The notes below the pieces were generated by a model. The model made no database searches. It saw nothing but the letters and a program-made list of their open reading frames with translations, and was not told where the DNA came from. 5,092 nucleotides of DNA from assembly GCA_016763915.1 (NCBI GenBank), contig JAESSX010000118.1:1-5092 (forward strand), written 5' to 3'. This document shows, piece after piece, positions 1 to 5,092 of the stretch. The translations under genes were made by a program, and so were the position numbers. Source of the DNA: Rhodospirillales bacterium (lineage in GTDB: Bacteria; Pseudomonadota; Alphaproteobacteria; Rhodospirillales_A; Casp-alpha2). Within the stretch, counting starts at the first letter, position 1, and the number at the start of each line of letters is the position of its first letter.

Positions 1-394
1 CCTCGGTGGCGGCGACGGCGTCACCATCGCCGGCATGGCCGGGGCTGTCTCGGCAGTCGCCACGCCGGCGGCCAAGACGGACCTGGGCCTGGCCAGCAAC
101 GCCGTCGCCGTCGATATGGAAAGCCATGCCGCCGCCGCCGTGGCCGAAGACGCGGGCGTCGATTTTCTGATTATCCGGGCCATCGCCGACCCGGTGGAGC
201 GCGCCATTCCAGGCTGGCTGCCGGGCAGGATTTCGGAGCAGGGAACGCCACATTACGGAGCCATCCTGGCCGGCCTCGCGGTCCATCCCTGGGATTTGCC
301 GAGCCTGGCCCGGCTTAAACGCGACAGCGACCGGGCGCTTGACGCCTTACGCGGCGTTACTGGCCGACTCGGTCCCCTGTTCGGTCTTGGCTGA
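1..394 (+). CDS. hpnG: Hopanoid-associated phosphorylase/nucleosidase HpnG, 3' part only
   Basis: This is the C-terminal part (about 130 residues, reading frame open from base 2) of a nucleoside phosphorylase-superfamily protein of the HpnG type. HpnG is known to act after HpnH, releasing adenine from adenosylhopane to give ribosylhopane or its phosphate. The fragment shows the motif VAVDMESHAAA, whose Glu (codon 119-121) matches the ribose-binding Glu of MTA/SAH nucleosidases. It also shows LIIRAIADP, whose Asp (codon 188-190) sits where the catalytic Asp acting on the purine is expected. The Arg/Leu-rich end (RDSDRALDALRGVTGRLG) is typical of HpnG and ends at TGA 392-394. The start lies outside the window. 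The last 48 nt also encode, on the other strand, the end of hpnH. In many alphaproteobacteria hpnG and hpnH lie on the same strand; here they converge. Assignment to HpnG rather than a general MTA/SAH nucleosidase rests on these motifs and the hopanoid neighbours. Confidence 0.88.
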   Translation, partial: LGGGDGVTIAGMAGAVSAVATPAAKTDLGLASNAVAVDMESHAAAAVAEDAGVDFLIIRAIADPVERAIPGWLPGRISEQGTPHYGAILAGLAVHPWDLPSLARLKRDSDRALDALRGVTGRLGPLFGLG

Positions 395-1513
395 GGATTC
401 GTCCACGGCCTTTTTCTGGCTGAGCGTCTTGACCAGTCCCTCGAAGACGAATTCCGCCGGGCGCTGATTGTCGAGCGGAATTTCCGGCACCATCGGTTTT
501 TCCGTCTCAATCCCCTTGAGAAAAACCCTGAGCGCTTTCAGCGGATGGCTGACCACGTCGTTGACGGCGGTCGGCTCGTAGCCGCAATGGACCATGCAAT
601 TGGCGCACTTCTCATAGCGTCCGGTGCCGTAATCGTCCCACCTGGTGTCCTCCATCAGGGCCTTGAAACTGTCGGCGTATCCTTCGCTCAACAGGTAACA
701 CGGGCGCTGCCAGCCGAAGATATTGCGCGTCGGGTTACCCCACGGCATGCATTGATATTGCTGGTTCCCGGCGAGGAAATCCATGAACAGGACAGACTGG
801 GAAAATTCCCACTTGTTGCTGCCCTGGCGCTTGAAGATGTCGCGGAACAACTGCTTGGTCTTGGCCCGGTTGAGGAAATGCTGCTGGTTGGGCGCGCGCT
901 CGTAGGCGTATCCGGGCGAAATGGTAATGCCCTCGACCTTGAGGTCGTCGGTGGCGAAGTTGAAGAATTCGGCTGCTTCGTCCGCGGTCATCTGGTCGAA
1001 CAGGGTGCAATTGATGTTGACCCGGAAGCCCTGCGCCTTGGCCGCCCGGATCGCGGACACGGCGCGCTTGAAAACGCCTTTTTGGGAAACCGCGTGGTCG
1101 TGGTGGTCTTCCATGCCGTCGAGATGGATGGAAAACGTCAGATACGGCGACGGGGTGAAACGGTCGAGATTCTTTTCCAGCGACAAGGCGTTGGAGCACA
1201 GATAAACGAATTTCTTGCGCGCCACGATGCCTTCGACGATTTCGACGATGCCCTTGTGGATCAACGGCTCACCGCCAGGGATGGAGACGATGGGGGCGCC
1301 GCATTCATCCACCGCGTCGAGGCATTCCCGCACGCTGAGGCGTTTGTTGAGGATGTCGTCCTCGTAATCGATCTTGCCGCAGCCGGAACACGCGAGGTTG
1401 CACCGGAACAGGGGTTCCAGCATCAACACCAGGGGGTATTTGGCGGCCCCCTTCAGCCGTTGTCCGAAAATGTAGGCACCGACGCGGATTTTCTGGATCA
1501 GGGGAATAGACAC
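347..1513 (-). CDS. hpnH: Adenosylhopane synthase, B12-independent radical SAM protein HpnH
   Basis: HpnH joins the 5'-deoxyadenosyl group of SAM to diploptene to form adenosylhopane, the first step of hopanoid side-chain building. The protein (388 residues from the chosen start) has the family-typical opening IPLIQKIRVGAY. It is followed by PLFRCNLACSGCGKID with the CX3CX2C iron-sulfur motif (Cys38, Cys42, Cys45) and GGEP (80-83) for SAM binding. A Cys-rich C-terminal region (KCANCMVHCGYE, CX2CX3C) fits the extra domain (DUF3463) of HpnH. I chose GTG at 1511-1513 because HpnH proteins normally begin a few residues before this IPLxQ segment, and because it leaves a 16-nt gap after ispH. A Shine-Dalgarno-like AAGGA overlaps the ispH stop codon, although its spacing of 13 nt is long. 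The alternative ATG at 1559-1561 gives 404 residues but would overlap ispH by 32 nt. The last ~24 residues (Ser/Glu/Lys/Ala-rich) are a low-complexity tail lying mostly in the overlap with hpnG. Confidence 0.95.
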   Translation of the reverse strand: MSIPLIQKIRVGAYIFGQRLKGAAKYPLVLMLEPLFRCNLACSGCGKIDYEDDILNKRLSVRECLDAVDECGAPIVSIPGGEPLIHKGIVEIVEGIVARKKFVYLCSNALSLEKNLDRFTPSPYLTFSIHLDGMEDHHDHAVSQKGVFKRAVSAIRAAKAQGFRVNINCTLFDQMTADEAAEFFNFATDDLKVEGITISPGYAYERAPNQQHFLNRAKTKQLFRDIFKRQGSNKWEFSQSVLFMDFLAGNQQYQCMPWGNPTRNIFGWQRPCYLLSEGYADSFKALMEDTRWDDYGTGRYEKCANCMVHCGYEPTAVNDVVSHPLKALRVFLKGIETEKPMVPEIPLDNQRPAEFVFEGLVKTLSQKKAVDESSAKTEQGTESASNAA

Positions 1514-1529
1514 GGGCTTCTGGCTTTCC

Positions 1530-2501
1530 TTAGGCGGGTTCTTGCGGGCGCACGGCGTCATTCAGTTCGCGCGGCAGCTTGAAGGTGATGTTTTCCTCGA
1601 CGCCATCCATTTTTTTCAGCTTGACCTCGCCGAAATCGCTCAGGCGCTCGATCACTTCCTGGATCAACTCCTCGGGCGCCGACGCGCCGGCGGAAACGCC
1701 GACGATATTGACGCCGTCAAGCCAGGCCGGGTCGAGGTTGCCGGCATCGTCAATCAGGTAACTGGGGATGCCCAGCTCCGATCCGATTTCGCGCAGCCGG
1801 TTGGAATTGGAGCTGTTGGGCGCGCCGACGACGAGCAGCAGGTCCACGTGTTCGGCAAGCTCGCGCACCGCCTGTTGGCGGTTCTGGGTGGCATAGCAGA
1901 TGTCCTTGACGTCGGGGCCGATGATGTTGGGGAAGCGTTGTTTGAGGGCTTCGATGACGTCGCGGGTTTCATCGACGCTCAACGTCGTCTGGGTGACATA
2001 GGCCAGCTTGTCCGGGTCCAGTACCTTGAGCCGGGCCACGTTCTCAGGCTTGGTCACCAGCAAAACGCCGCCCGGGATGCGCCCTTGCGTGCCTTCGACT
2101 TCGGGGTGGCCTTCGTGGCCGATCAAAATGACCTGGCGGTTTTTCCTGGCGTGGTTCTGGCCTTCCTTATGGACCTTGGAGACCAGCGGGCAGGTGGCGT
2201 CGATCACCGGCAGGTTGCGGCTCTTGGCCTCGTTCTCGATCTTCTCGGCGACCCCATGGGCGCTGAAGATGGTGACCGCGCCATCGGGAATGTCATCCAC
2301 TTCCTCGACGAAAACGGCGCCCTTGGCGCGCAGGGTTTCCACCACCCGTTTGTTGTGGACGATTTCGTGGCGCACGTAGACCGGCGGCCCGTGCAGTTCG
2401 AGGGCGCGTTCGACGATTTCGATGGCGCGCTCGACGCCGGCGCAGAAGCCGCGGGGGCTGGCCAGCCAGACGTCGATTTTCCGTTTCTTTGCTTGTGCCA
2501 T
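1530..2501 (-). CDS. ispH: 4-hydroxy-3-methylbut-2-enyl diphosphate reductase IspH (LytB)
   Basis: IspH carries out the last step of the MEP isoprenoid pathway, reducing HMBPP to IPP and DMAPP with a [4Fe-4S] cluster in the cytoplasm. The 323-residue protein is full length for the family. The three cluster cysteines are present: Cys20 in [11 protein letters not shown], Cys104 in DATCPLV and Cys202 in [10 protein letters not shown]. Substrate-binding residues are also visible: His49 (EIVHNK), His82 (SAHGV), His132 and the catalytic Glu134 (GHPEVEGT), the TQTTLS segment, SSNSNR (230-235) and Ser274 (GASAPE). The protein ends with the typical [12 protein letters not shown] segment. The ATG at 2499-2501 gives a lysine-rich N-terminus about eight residues longer than the E. 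coli form. A weak CAGG lies 7 nt upstream. The gene is followed after 16 nt by hpnH, so the two are probably cotranscribed, tying precursor supply to hopanoid formation. All key residues are intact. Confidence 0.97.
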   Translation of the reverse strand: MAQAKKRKIDVWLASPRGFCAGVERAIEIVERALELHGPPVYVRHEIVHNKRVVETLRAKGAVFVEEVDDIPDGAVTIFSAHGVAEKIENEAKSRNLPVIDATCPLVSKVHKEGQNHARKNRQVILIGHEGHPEVEGTQGRIPGGVLLVTKPENVARLKVLDPDKLAYVTQTTLSVDETRDVIEALKQRFPNIIGPDVKDICYATQNRQQAVRELAEHVDLLLVVGAPNSSNSNRLREIGSELGIPSYLIDDAGNLDPAWLDGVNIVGVSAGASAPEELIQEVIERLSDFGEVKLKKMDGVEENITFKLPRELNDAVRPQEPA

Positions 2502-2524
2502 GATGGAGCCTGTCGGTATGGTCC

Positions 2525-2540
2525 CCGGCCAAGCGGCCGG
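2525..2540. repeat. GC-rich perfect hairpin in the ispH 5' leader
   Basis: CCGGCC, the 4-nt loop AAGC, and GGCCGG form a perfect 6-bp stem. It lies 23 nt upstream of the ispH ATG, where it could be part of the ispH leader RNA. No T-run follows on either strand, so it does not look like an intrinsic terminator. A role in ispH translation or mRNA stability is a guess, and such palindromes also arise by chance in GC-rich DNA. Confidence 0.4.
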
Positions 2541-2613
2541 AGGGCGAATGCGGGAATGCCAAGTTCCTAGTTGAAAGTAAGGACTATCCGGCTAAAGGTG
2601 AAGGGGTGTTTAC

Positions 2614-2645
2614 CTTTTTTCATGGATTTTATCCATATGAAAAAG
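2614..2645. promoter_or_regulatory. Imperfect 32-bp dyad, possible operator or hairpin upstream of hpnA
   Basis: The core is a perfect inverted repeat, ATGGAT-TTT-ATCCAT (2622-2636). Outward, the left arm CTTTTTTCAT pairs with the right arm ATGAAAAAG if small bulges are allowed, so the dyad spans 2614-2645. It overlaps a second inverted repeat, AAAGGT (2594-2599) with ACCTTT (2612-2617), so the two could not both fold as RNA hairpins at once. Placed 54 nt before the hpnA start in an AT-rich patch, it could be a protein-binding site or part of the hpnA leader. Function is inferred only from position and symmetry. Confidence 0.35.
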
Positions 2646-2702
2646 CCGATTGCGGTTGATATTTCCGGCAACGCCTCCGGGCGGTCGAAGGGGCGGTCGT
2701 GA
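2622..2702 (+). CDS. Possible very short leader reading frame overlapping the hpnA start
   Basis: An ATG at 2622 (or 2637, which begins MKKPIAVDISG) opens a 26- or 21-residue frame that ends at TGA 2700-2702. Its stop overlaps the hpnA GTG by 4 nt (GTGA), the arrangement seen in translationally coupled genes. The hpnA ribosome-binding site lies inside it. Neither ATG has a well-placed Shine-Dalgarno sequence, and the peptide resembles nothing I know. A chance frame is the more likely reading. Confidence 0.15.
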   Translation: MDFIHMKKPIAVDISGNASGRSKGRS

Positions 2703-3688
2703 TTCTGGTGACCGGGGCCACCGGTTTCGTCGGCTCGGCGGTTCTGCGCAAGCTGATCCAGCGCGGCCACGCGGTGCGCGCCCTGGTCCGGCCCGCCAGC
2801 GACCGCAGCAACCTGGAAGGCCTGGATGTCGACATAGCCGAAGGGGATTTGCTCGACGCCGATACCCTCAAACCCGCGCTGAACGGATGTTCCGGCCTGT
2901 TTCATGTCGCCGCCGATTACCGCCTGTGGGCGCCCGACCCGCGGCCTATGTTCCAGGCCAACGTGGACGGCACCCGGACCCTCATCCTGACCGCCGGGGA
3001 TTGCGGGGTGGAGCGGATCGTCTATACGTCGTCCGTCGCCGTGCTGGGCAACCTTGCCGGTGACGGGGCCGCCGACGAGGAAACGCCGGTGACCTTCGAG
3101 GACATGATCGGACCCTACAAACAATCCAAGTTCCTGGCCGAGGCCGAGGTCCGCTCGCTGATCGAGACGGAAGGCCTGCCGGTGGTCATCGTCAATCCCT
3201 CGACTCCCATCGGGCCGCGCGATATCAAACCGACGCCGACCGGGCGCATGATCGTCGAGGCCGCGTCGGGGCGCATGCCGGCCTACGTGGACACCGGCCT
3301 GAACGTGGTTCATGTGGACGATGTCGCCGAAGGCCACCTTTTGGCGTTCGAGAAGGGCGAGGTCGGGCAGCGTTATATCCTGGGCGGTTGGAACATGTCG
3401 CTGCGCGAGATTCTGGTGGCCATCGCCGGCATTTCCGGGGGCAAACCGCCGCGGGTGAAAATCCCCACAGGCGCAATCCTGCCGTTCGCCCACCTGGCCG
3501 AAGCCTGGGCCCGTTTAAGCGGCGGCTCCGAGCCTTTCGCCACCGTCGACGGGCTGCGCATGGCGAAAAAGAAAATGTTTTTTTCCCATGCCAAGGCGGG
3601 CCGCGAACTGGGCCATTCCCCGCGCCCGGCGCAAGTCGCTCTCACCGACGCGGTTCAGTGGTTCCGCGGCCACGGGTATATCGCTTAA
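2699..3688 (+). CDS. hpnA: Hopanoid-associated sugar epimerase HpnA (extended SDR)
   Basis: This is a full-length (329-residue) NAD(P)-dependent extended short-chain dehydrogenase/reductase of the hopanoid-associated epimerase family. The Rossmann nucleotide-binding motif GATGFVG is at residues 6-12. The catalytic segments TSS (110-112) and YKQSK (Tyr140, Lys144) are intact. The segment HVAADYRLW (69-77) and NPSTPIGPRDIKPTPTG are typical of HpnA and separate it from general UDP-glucose 4-epimerases. The start is GTG at 2699-2701, supported by AAGGGG 5 nt upstream and by the immediate MILVTGATG opening. The family is known from its constant link with hopanoid genes, but its substrate is not firmly established; a role in making or modifying the polar head group is usually supposed. 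It is divergent from ispH-hpnH and followed after 87 nt by a nucleotidyltransferase gene on the same strand, probably in one transcript. No coding defect is seen. Confidence 0.93.
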   Translation: MILVTGATGFVGSAVLRKLIQRGHAVRALVRPASDRSNLEGLDVDIAEGDLLDADTLKPALNGCSGLFHVAADYRLWAPDPRPMFQANVDGTRTLILTAGDCGVERIVYTSSVAVLGNLAGDGAADEETPVTFEDMIGPYKQSKFLAEAEVRSLIETEGLPVVIVNPSTPIGPRDIKPTPTGRMIVEAASGRMPAYVDTGLNVVHVDDVAEGHLLAFEKGEVGQRYILGGWNMSLREILVAIAGISGGKPPRVKIPTGAILPFAHLAEAWARLSGGSEPFATVDGLRMAKKKMFFSHAKAGRELGHSPRPAQVALTDAVQWFRGHGYIA

Positions 3689-3719
3689 GGGTATCTTGCC
3701 CTATCGGCGTGCGGGCTTT

Positions 3720-3779
3720 ATGAAGCTGTTTCAGGATTTGCCCGTTTGGGGCTTGTTAAAGGGGTTGGTTATCCAATGA
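3720..3779 (+). CDS. Possible 19-residue reading frame overlapping the nucleotidyltransferase start
   Basis: ATG at 3720 opens the frame MKLFQDLPVWGLLKGLVIQ, ending at TGA 3777-3779. The stop overlaps the ATG of the next gene by 4 nt (ATGA). The only possible Shine-Dalgarno sequence is a poor GCGGG at 3711-3715. The ribosome-binding site of the following gene (AAAGGGG, 3758-3764) is inside this frame, so reading it could couple translation of the pair. The peptide is fairly hydrophobic but too short to classify. The same frame is also open further upstream inside hpnA, which argues for chance. Confidence 0.18.
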   Translation: MKLFQDLPVWGLLKGLVIQ

Positions 3780-4603
3780 AAGTCATCATGCTGGCCGCCG
3801 GGGTCGGACGGCGTCTTCACGGCGGCGATAACGACCACCTGCCCAAGGCCCTGCTGCGGTTCGACGGCAAGACGCTGCTGGCGCGGCATATGGAAATCCT
3901 GTGCAGCCACGGCATCGACGAGATGGTCGTCGTCGTCGGTCACCGCAAGGACGACCTGATGGCCGAAGCCGCCTCCGTCATCGAGGCCGGGGGCGCGCCG
4001 GAAGGCTTCGTGCAGCCGCTGTTCAATCCCCGCTACCGGGAAAGCGGCCTTTTGTCGCTCGGGTTCGCCGATGCCGCCATGCGTAGCGGCGATGATATCC
4101 TGTTCATGGATGCCGACGTTCTCTATCACCCCGAACTGATGCGCCGCCTGATCGGCTCGAAACACCGGACCTGTTTCACCATGGACCGGGAATTCGAATT
4201 CGGCGACGAGCCGGTGAAGGTCTACCTGCGCGGCGGGGAAATTTTCGATTTCGGCAAGCAGATGGCCGACGATTACGAGGTTATCGGTGAATGGCCCGGA
4301 TTCCTGCGCATGGCGCCGGAGATCGCGGTCAAGGTCGCCGACGCGGTGAAGGCCCATATCGACAACGACGATCTGCATATCACCTACGAAGAGGCGATGC
4401 GCGATGTGCTGGTGTCGGAGCCGGCGGGCACCTTCGGCTATGAAGACATCACCGGCATTCCCTGGACCGAGATCGATTTCCCGGACGACGTGATCCGCGC
4501 CGAGGAGGTCATCCTGCCGTTGATGAAACAATTCGTTGCCGATGCGCCCGGCAATGGCGAACAGGCCGGCGACACGTTCTCCCGGCCCGGTGCCGGCCTA
4601 TAG
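3776..4603 (+). CDS. LicC-like nucleotidyltransferase (NTP transferase family), substrate unknown
   Basis: The 275-residue protein has the nucleotidyltransferase fold of sugar-1-phosphate and phosphocholine cytidylyl/nucleotidyltransferases. It opens with VIMLAAGVGRRL (NTP-binding loop, 3-14) and PKALLRFDGKTLL (23-35, with the phosphate-contacting Lys24). LFMDADVLY (109-117) supplies the metal-binding Asp112/Asp114 pair. NPRYRESGLLSL (84-95) and WTEIDFPDD (230-238, Asp234 a likely second metal ligand) resemble LicC-type phosphocholine cytidylyltransferases more than hexose-1-phosphate enzymes. The reaction expected is NTP + phosphorylated small molecule giving an NDP- or CDP-activated product and pyrophosphate, in the cytoplasm. 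ATG 3776-3778 is chosen because the family begins right at KVIMLAAG; a TTG 30 nt upstream (3746) is unlikely. GGGG (3761-3764) lies 11 nt upstream, a rather long spacing. It follows hpnA by 87 nt and is probably cotranscribed, suggesting a link to hopanoid or other polar-lipid head groups. The substrate cannot be read from the sequence. Confidence 0.85.
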   Translation: MKVIMLAAGVGRRLHGGDNDHLPKALLRFDGKTLLARHMEILCSHGIDEMVVVVGHRKDDLMAEAASVIEAGGAPEGFVQPLFNPRYRESGLLSLGFADAAMRSGDDILFMDADVLYHPELMRRLIGSKHRTCFTMDREFEFGDEPVKVYLRGGEIFDFGKQMADDYEVIGEWPGFLRMAPEIAVKVADAVKAHIDNDDLHITYEEAMRDVLVSEPAGTFGYEDITGIPWTEIDFPDDVIRAEEVILPLMKQFVADAPGNGEQAGDTFSRPGAGL

Positions 4604-4610
4604 AACCGGG
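4586..4610. terminator. Weak hairpin spanning the convergent stop codons
   Basis: CCCGGT (4586-4591) pairs perfectly with ACCGGG (4605-4610) across a 13-nt loop holding both stop codons (TAG 4601-4603 on plus, TAG 4598-4600 on minus). Its place between two converging genes suits a bidirectional terminator, but only TTT follows on the plus side and no clear T-run on the other, so intrinsic termination is doubtful. Confidence 0.25.
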
Positions 4611-5092
4611 GCTTTGCTGAACTGCAGCGCGGCCACGCCCAGAACCACCAACGCCGCCGCGATCAGGCGCCGCGTCCCGAAGGGTTCCCCCATCAGCCGG
4701 GTGCCGATCAGCACCGCCAGCAGGACGCTGGTTTCCCTGAGCGCCGAGACATAGGTCAACGGGCTCCTGGTCATCGCCCAGATCACCAGGGCATAGGCCG
4801 GATAAGACAACAGGCCGCTCAGCAGGCCGACCTTCCAGTTGGCCCTGAGCACGGGCATGAAGGCGCGGCGGCGCAAAAAGAACACCACCAACCCGAACGG
4901 CAACCCGTCAATCAGGAACAGGTACGCGATGTAACCCGCGATGTCGTTGGCAGAGCGCCCGCCAAGGCCGTCAATCACCGAATAGAAGGCGATGGTGACG
5001 CCGGTGCAGAGCGCGAACAACACGCCCTTGCCTTCGCCCGGCTTCCAGGTCGTCGAAAAGGTCAGGCTGAGGATCGCGGCGGAAATCAGGAC
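4598..5092 (-). CDS. EamA/DMT-superfamily transporter, C-terminal part only
   Basis: The frame is open from the right edge of the window, giving the last 164 residues or so of a membrane protein. About six hydrophobic segments are visible, near residues 1-13, 24-42, 52-74, 87-107, 114-133 and 140-157 of the fragment. Short charged loops such as FLRRRAF and GTRLMGEPFGTRR lie between them. The pattern FALCTGVTIAFYSVIDGLGGR, and the ending with ALRETSVLLAVLIGTRLMGEPF then LIAAALVVLGVAAL, match the second EamA repeat of drug/metabolite transporters, normally about 280-300 residues with ten membrane segments. The N-terminal repeat and start are outside the window; the GTG at 5021-5023 is an internal Val, because coding continues upstream without a break. 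The substrate is unknown. It converges on the nucleotidyltransferase gene with a 6-nt tail overlap, so it belongs to a separate transcription unit, and no functional link to hopanoids can be claimed. Confidence 0.88.
   Translation of the reverse strand, partial: VLISAAILSLTFSTTWKPGEGKGVLFALCTGVTIAFYSVIDGLGGRSANDIAGYIAYLFLIDGLPFGLVVFFLRRRAFMPVLRANWKVGLLSGLLSYPAYALVIWAMTRSPLTYVSALRETSVLLAVLIGTRLMGEPFGTRRLIAAALVVLGVAALQFSKAPVL

Larger units (their letters stand above)
2502..2698. promoter_or_regulatory. Divergent intergenic region between ispH and hpnA
   Basis: This 197-bp gap separates the divergent ispH-hpnH and hpnA transcription units, so promoters for both directions should lie here. Its centre (about 2562-2644) is clearly richer in A and T than the surrounding genes. 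I see only weak sigma-70-like matches. For ispH, TTCACC (minus strand, 2602-2597) is followed after 17 nt by TACTTT (2579-2574). For hpnA, TTGAAA (2571-2576) is followed by a poor TAAAGG (2593-2598). The hpnA ribosome-binding site AAGGGG (2688-2693) sits 5 nt before its GTG start and decides that start. Three inverted repeats in the region are listed or described separately. Confidence 0.5.

Noticed and set aside
388..425. TGGCTGAG occurring twice, near 388 and 418
   Set aside because: Two copies of an 8-mer inside coding sequence with no further pattern are most simply chance.
545..1582. Plus-strand open frame of 345 codons opposite hpnH
   Set aside because: It lies wholly antisense to a well-supported radical SAM gene. 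It has no recognisable motif, its composition (rich in Val, Gly, Asp, Ala) is that of a GC-rich shadow frame, and it has no convincing ribosome-binding site.
1542..2570. Plus-strand open frame of 342 codons opposite ispH
   Set aside because: It is antisense to a complete, motif-perfect ispH. The protein is an Asp/Val/Gly/Ala-rich mirror of the real gene with no family features.
2567..3493. Minus-strand open frame of 308 codons opposite hpnA
   Set aside because: It is antisense to hpnA, rich in His, Gly, Arg and Asp without motifs. It would also fill the regulatory gap from the wrong direction.
3688..3702. Small hairpin AGGG-TATCTTG-CCCT right after the hpnA stop, as a terminator
   Set aside because: It has only four base pairs and no T-run, and the next gene on the same strand follows closely, so termination here is unlikely.
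3746..3775. Earlier TTG start for the nucleotidyltransferase
   Set aside because: The family begins at KVIMLAAG; the extra residues GLVKGVGYP include translated ribosome-binding sequence, and TTG is a rare start.
3731..4531. Minus-strand open frame of 266 codons opposite the nucleotidyltransferase gene
   Set aside because: It is a shadow of a gene with clear nucleotidyltransferase motifs and shows no domain of its own.
1..5092. Search for CRISPR arrays, tRNA or rRNA genes, insertion sequences and phage-like or defence genes
   Set aside because: Nearly all of the sequence is accounted for by six metabolic or transport genes; no repeat arrays, transposase motifs or terminal inverted repeats were seen.

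Overview
The window reads as a hopanoid (bacterial pentacyclic triterpenoid) biosynthesis locus from a GC-rich alphaproteobacterium, most likely of the Rhodospirillales type. I infer this from the protein sequences (HpnG, HpnH, IspH and HpnA homologues), the high GC content and the dense gene packing. No database search was possible.

Layout, left to right. (1) The 3' part of hpnG, on the plus strand, enters from the left edge and ends at 394. (2) A minus-strand pair, ispH (2501 to 1530) followed 16 nt later by hpnH (1513 to 347), runs towards hpnG and overlaps it tail to tail by 48 nt. (3) A 197-bp divergent intergenic region (2502-2698) holds inverted repeats and probably the promoters for both directions. 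(4) hpnA (2699-3688), then a LicC-like nucleotidyltransferase (3776-4603), run on the plus strand. (5) The 3' part of an EamA/DMT-family transporter gene lies on the minus strand. It overlaps the nucleotidyltransferase gene by 6 nt at the tails and leaves the window at the right edge.

How the genes fit together. IspH makes IPP and DMAPP, the precursors of squalene. HpnH couples a SAM-derived 5'-deoxyadenosyl group to the hopene skeleton to give adenosylhopane. HpnG then removes adenine, opening the way to ribosylhopane and bacteriohopanetetrol. HpnA is a hopanoid-associated extended SDR (sugar epimerase-like) whose exact reaction is not settled. The adjacent nucleotidyltransferase is the least explained gene. 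It looks like an enzyme that makes an NDP- or CDP-activated small molecule, and its position behind hpnA makes head-group or polar-lipid activation a reasonable but unproven idea.

I saw no RNA genes, mobile elements, CRISPR arrays or pseudogenes. The most notable unexplained structures are the dyad and hairpin elements between ispH and hpnA, and two very short reading frames whose stop codons overlap the start codons of hpnA and of the nucleotidyltransferase gene by 4 nt.
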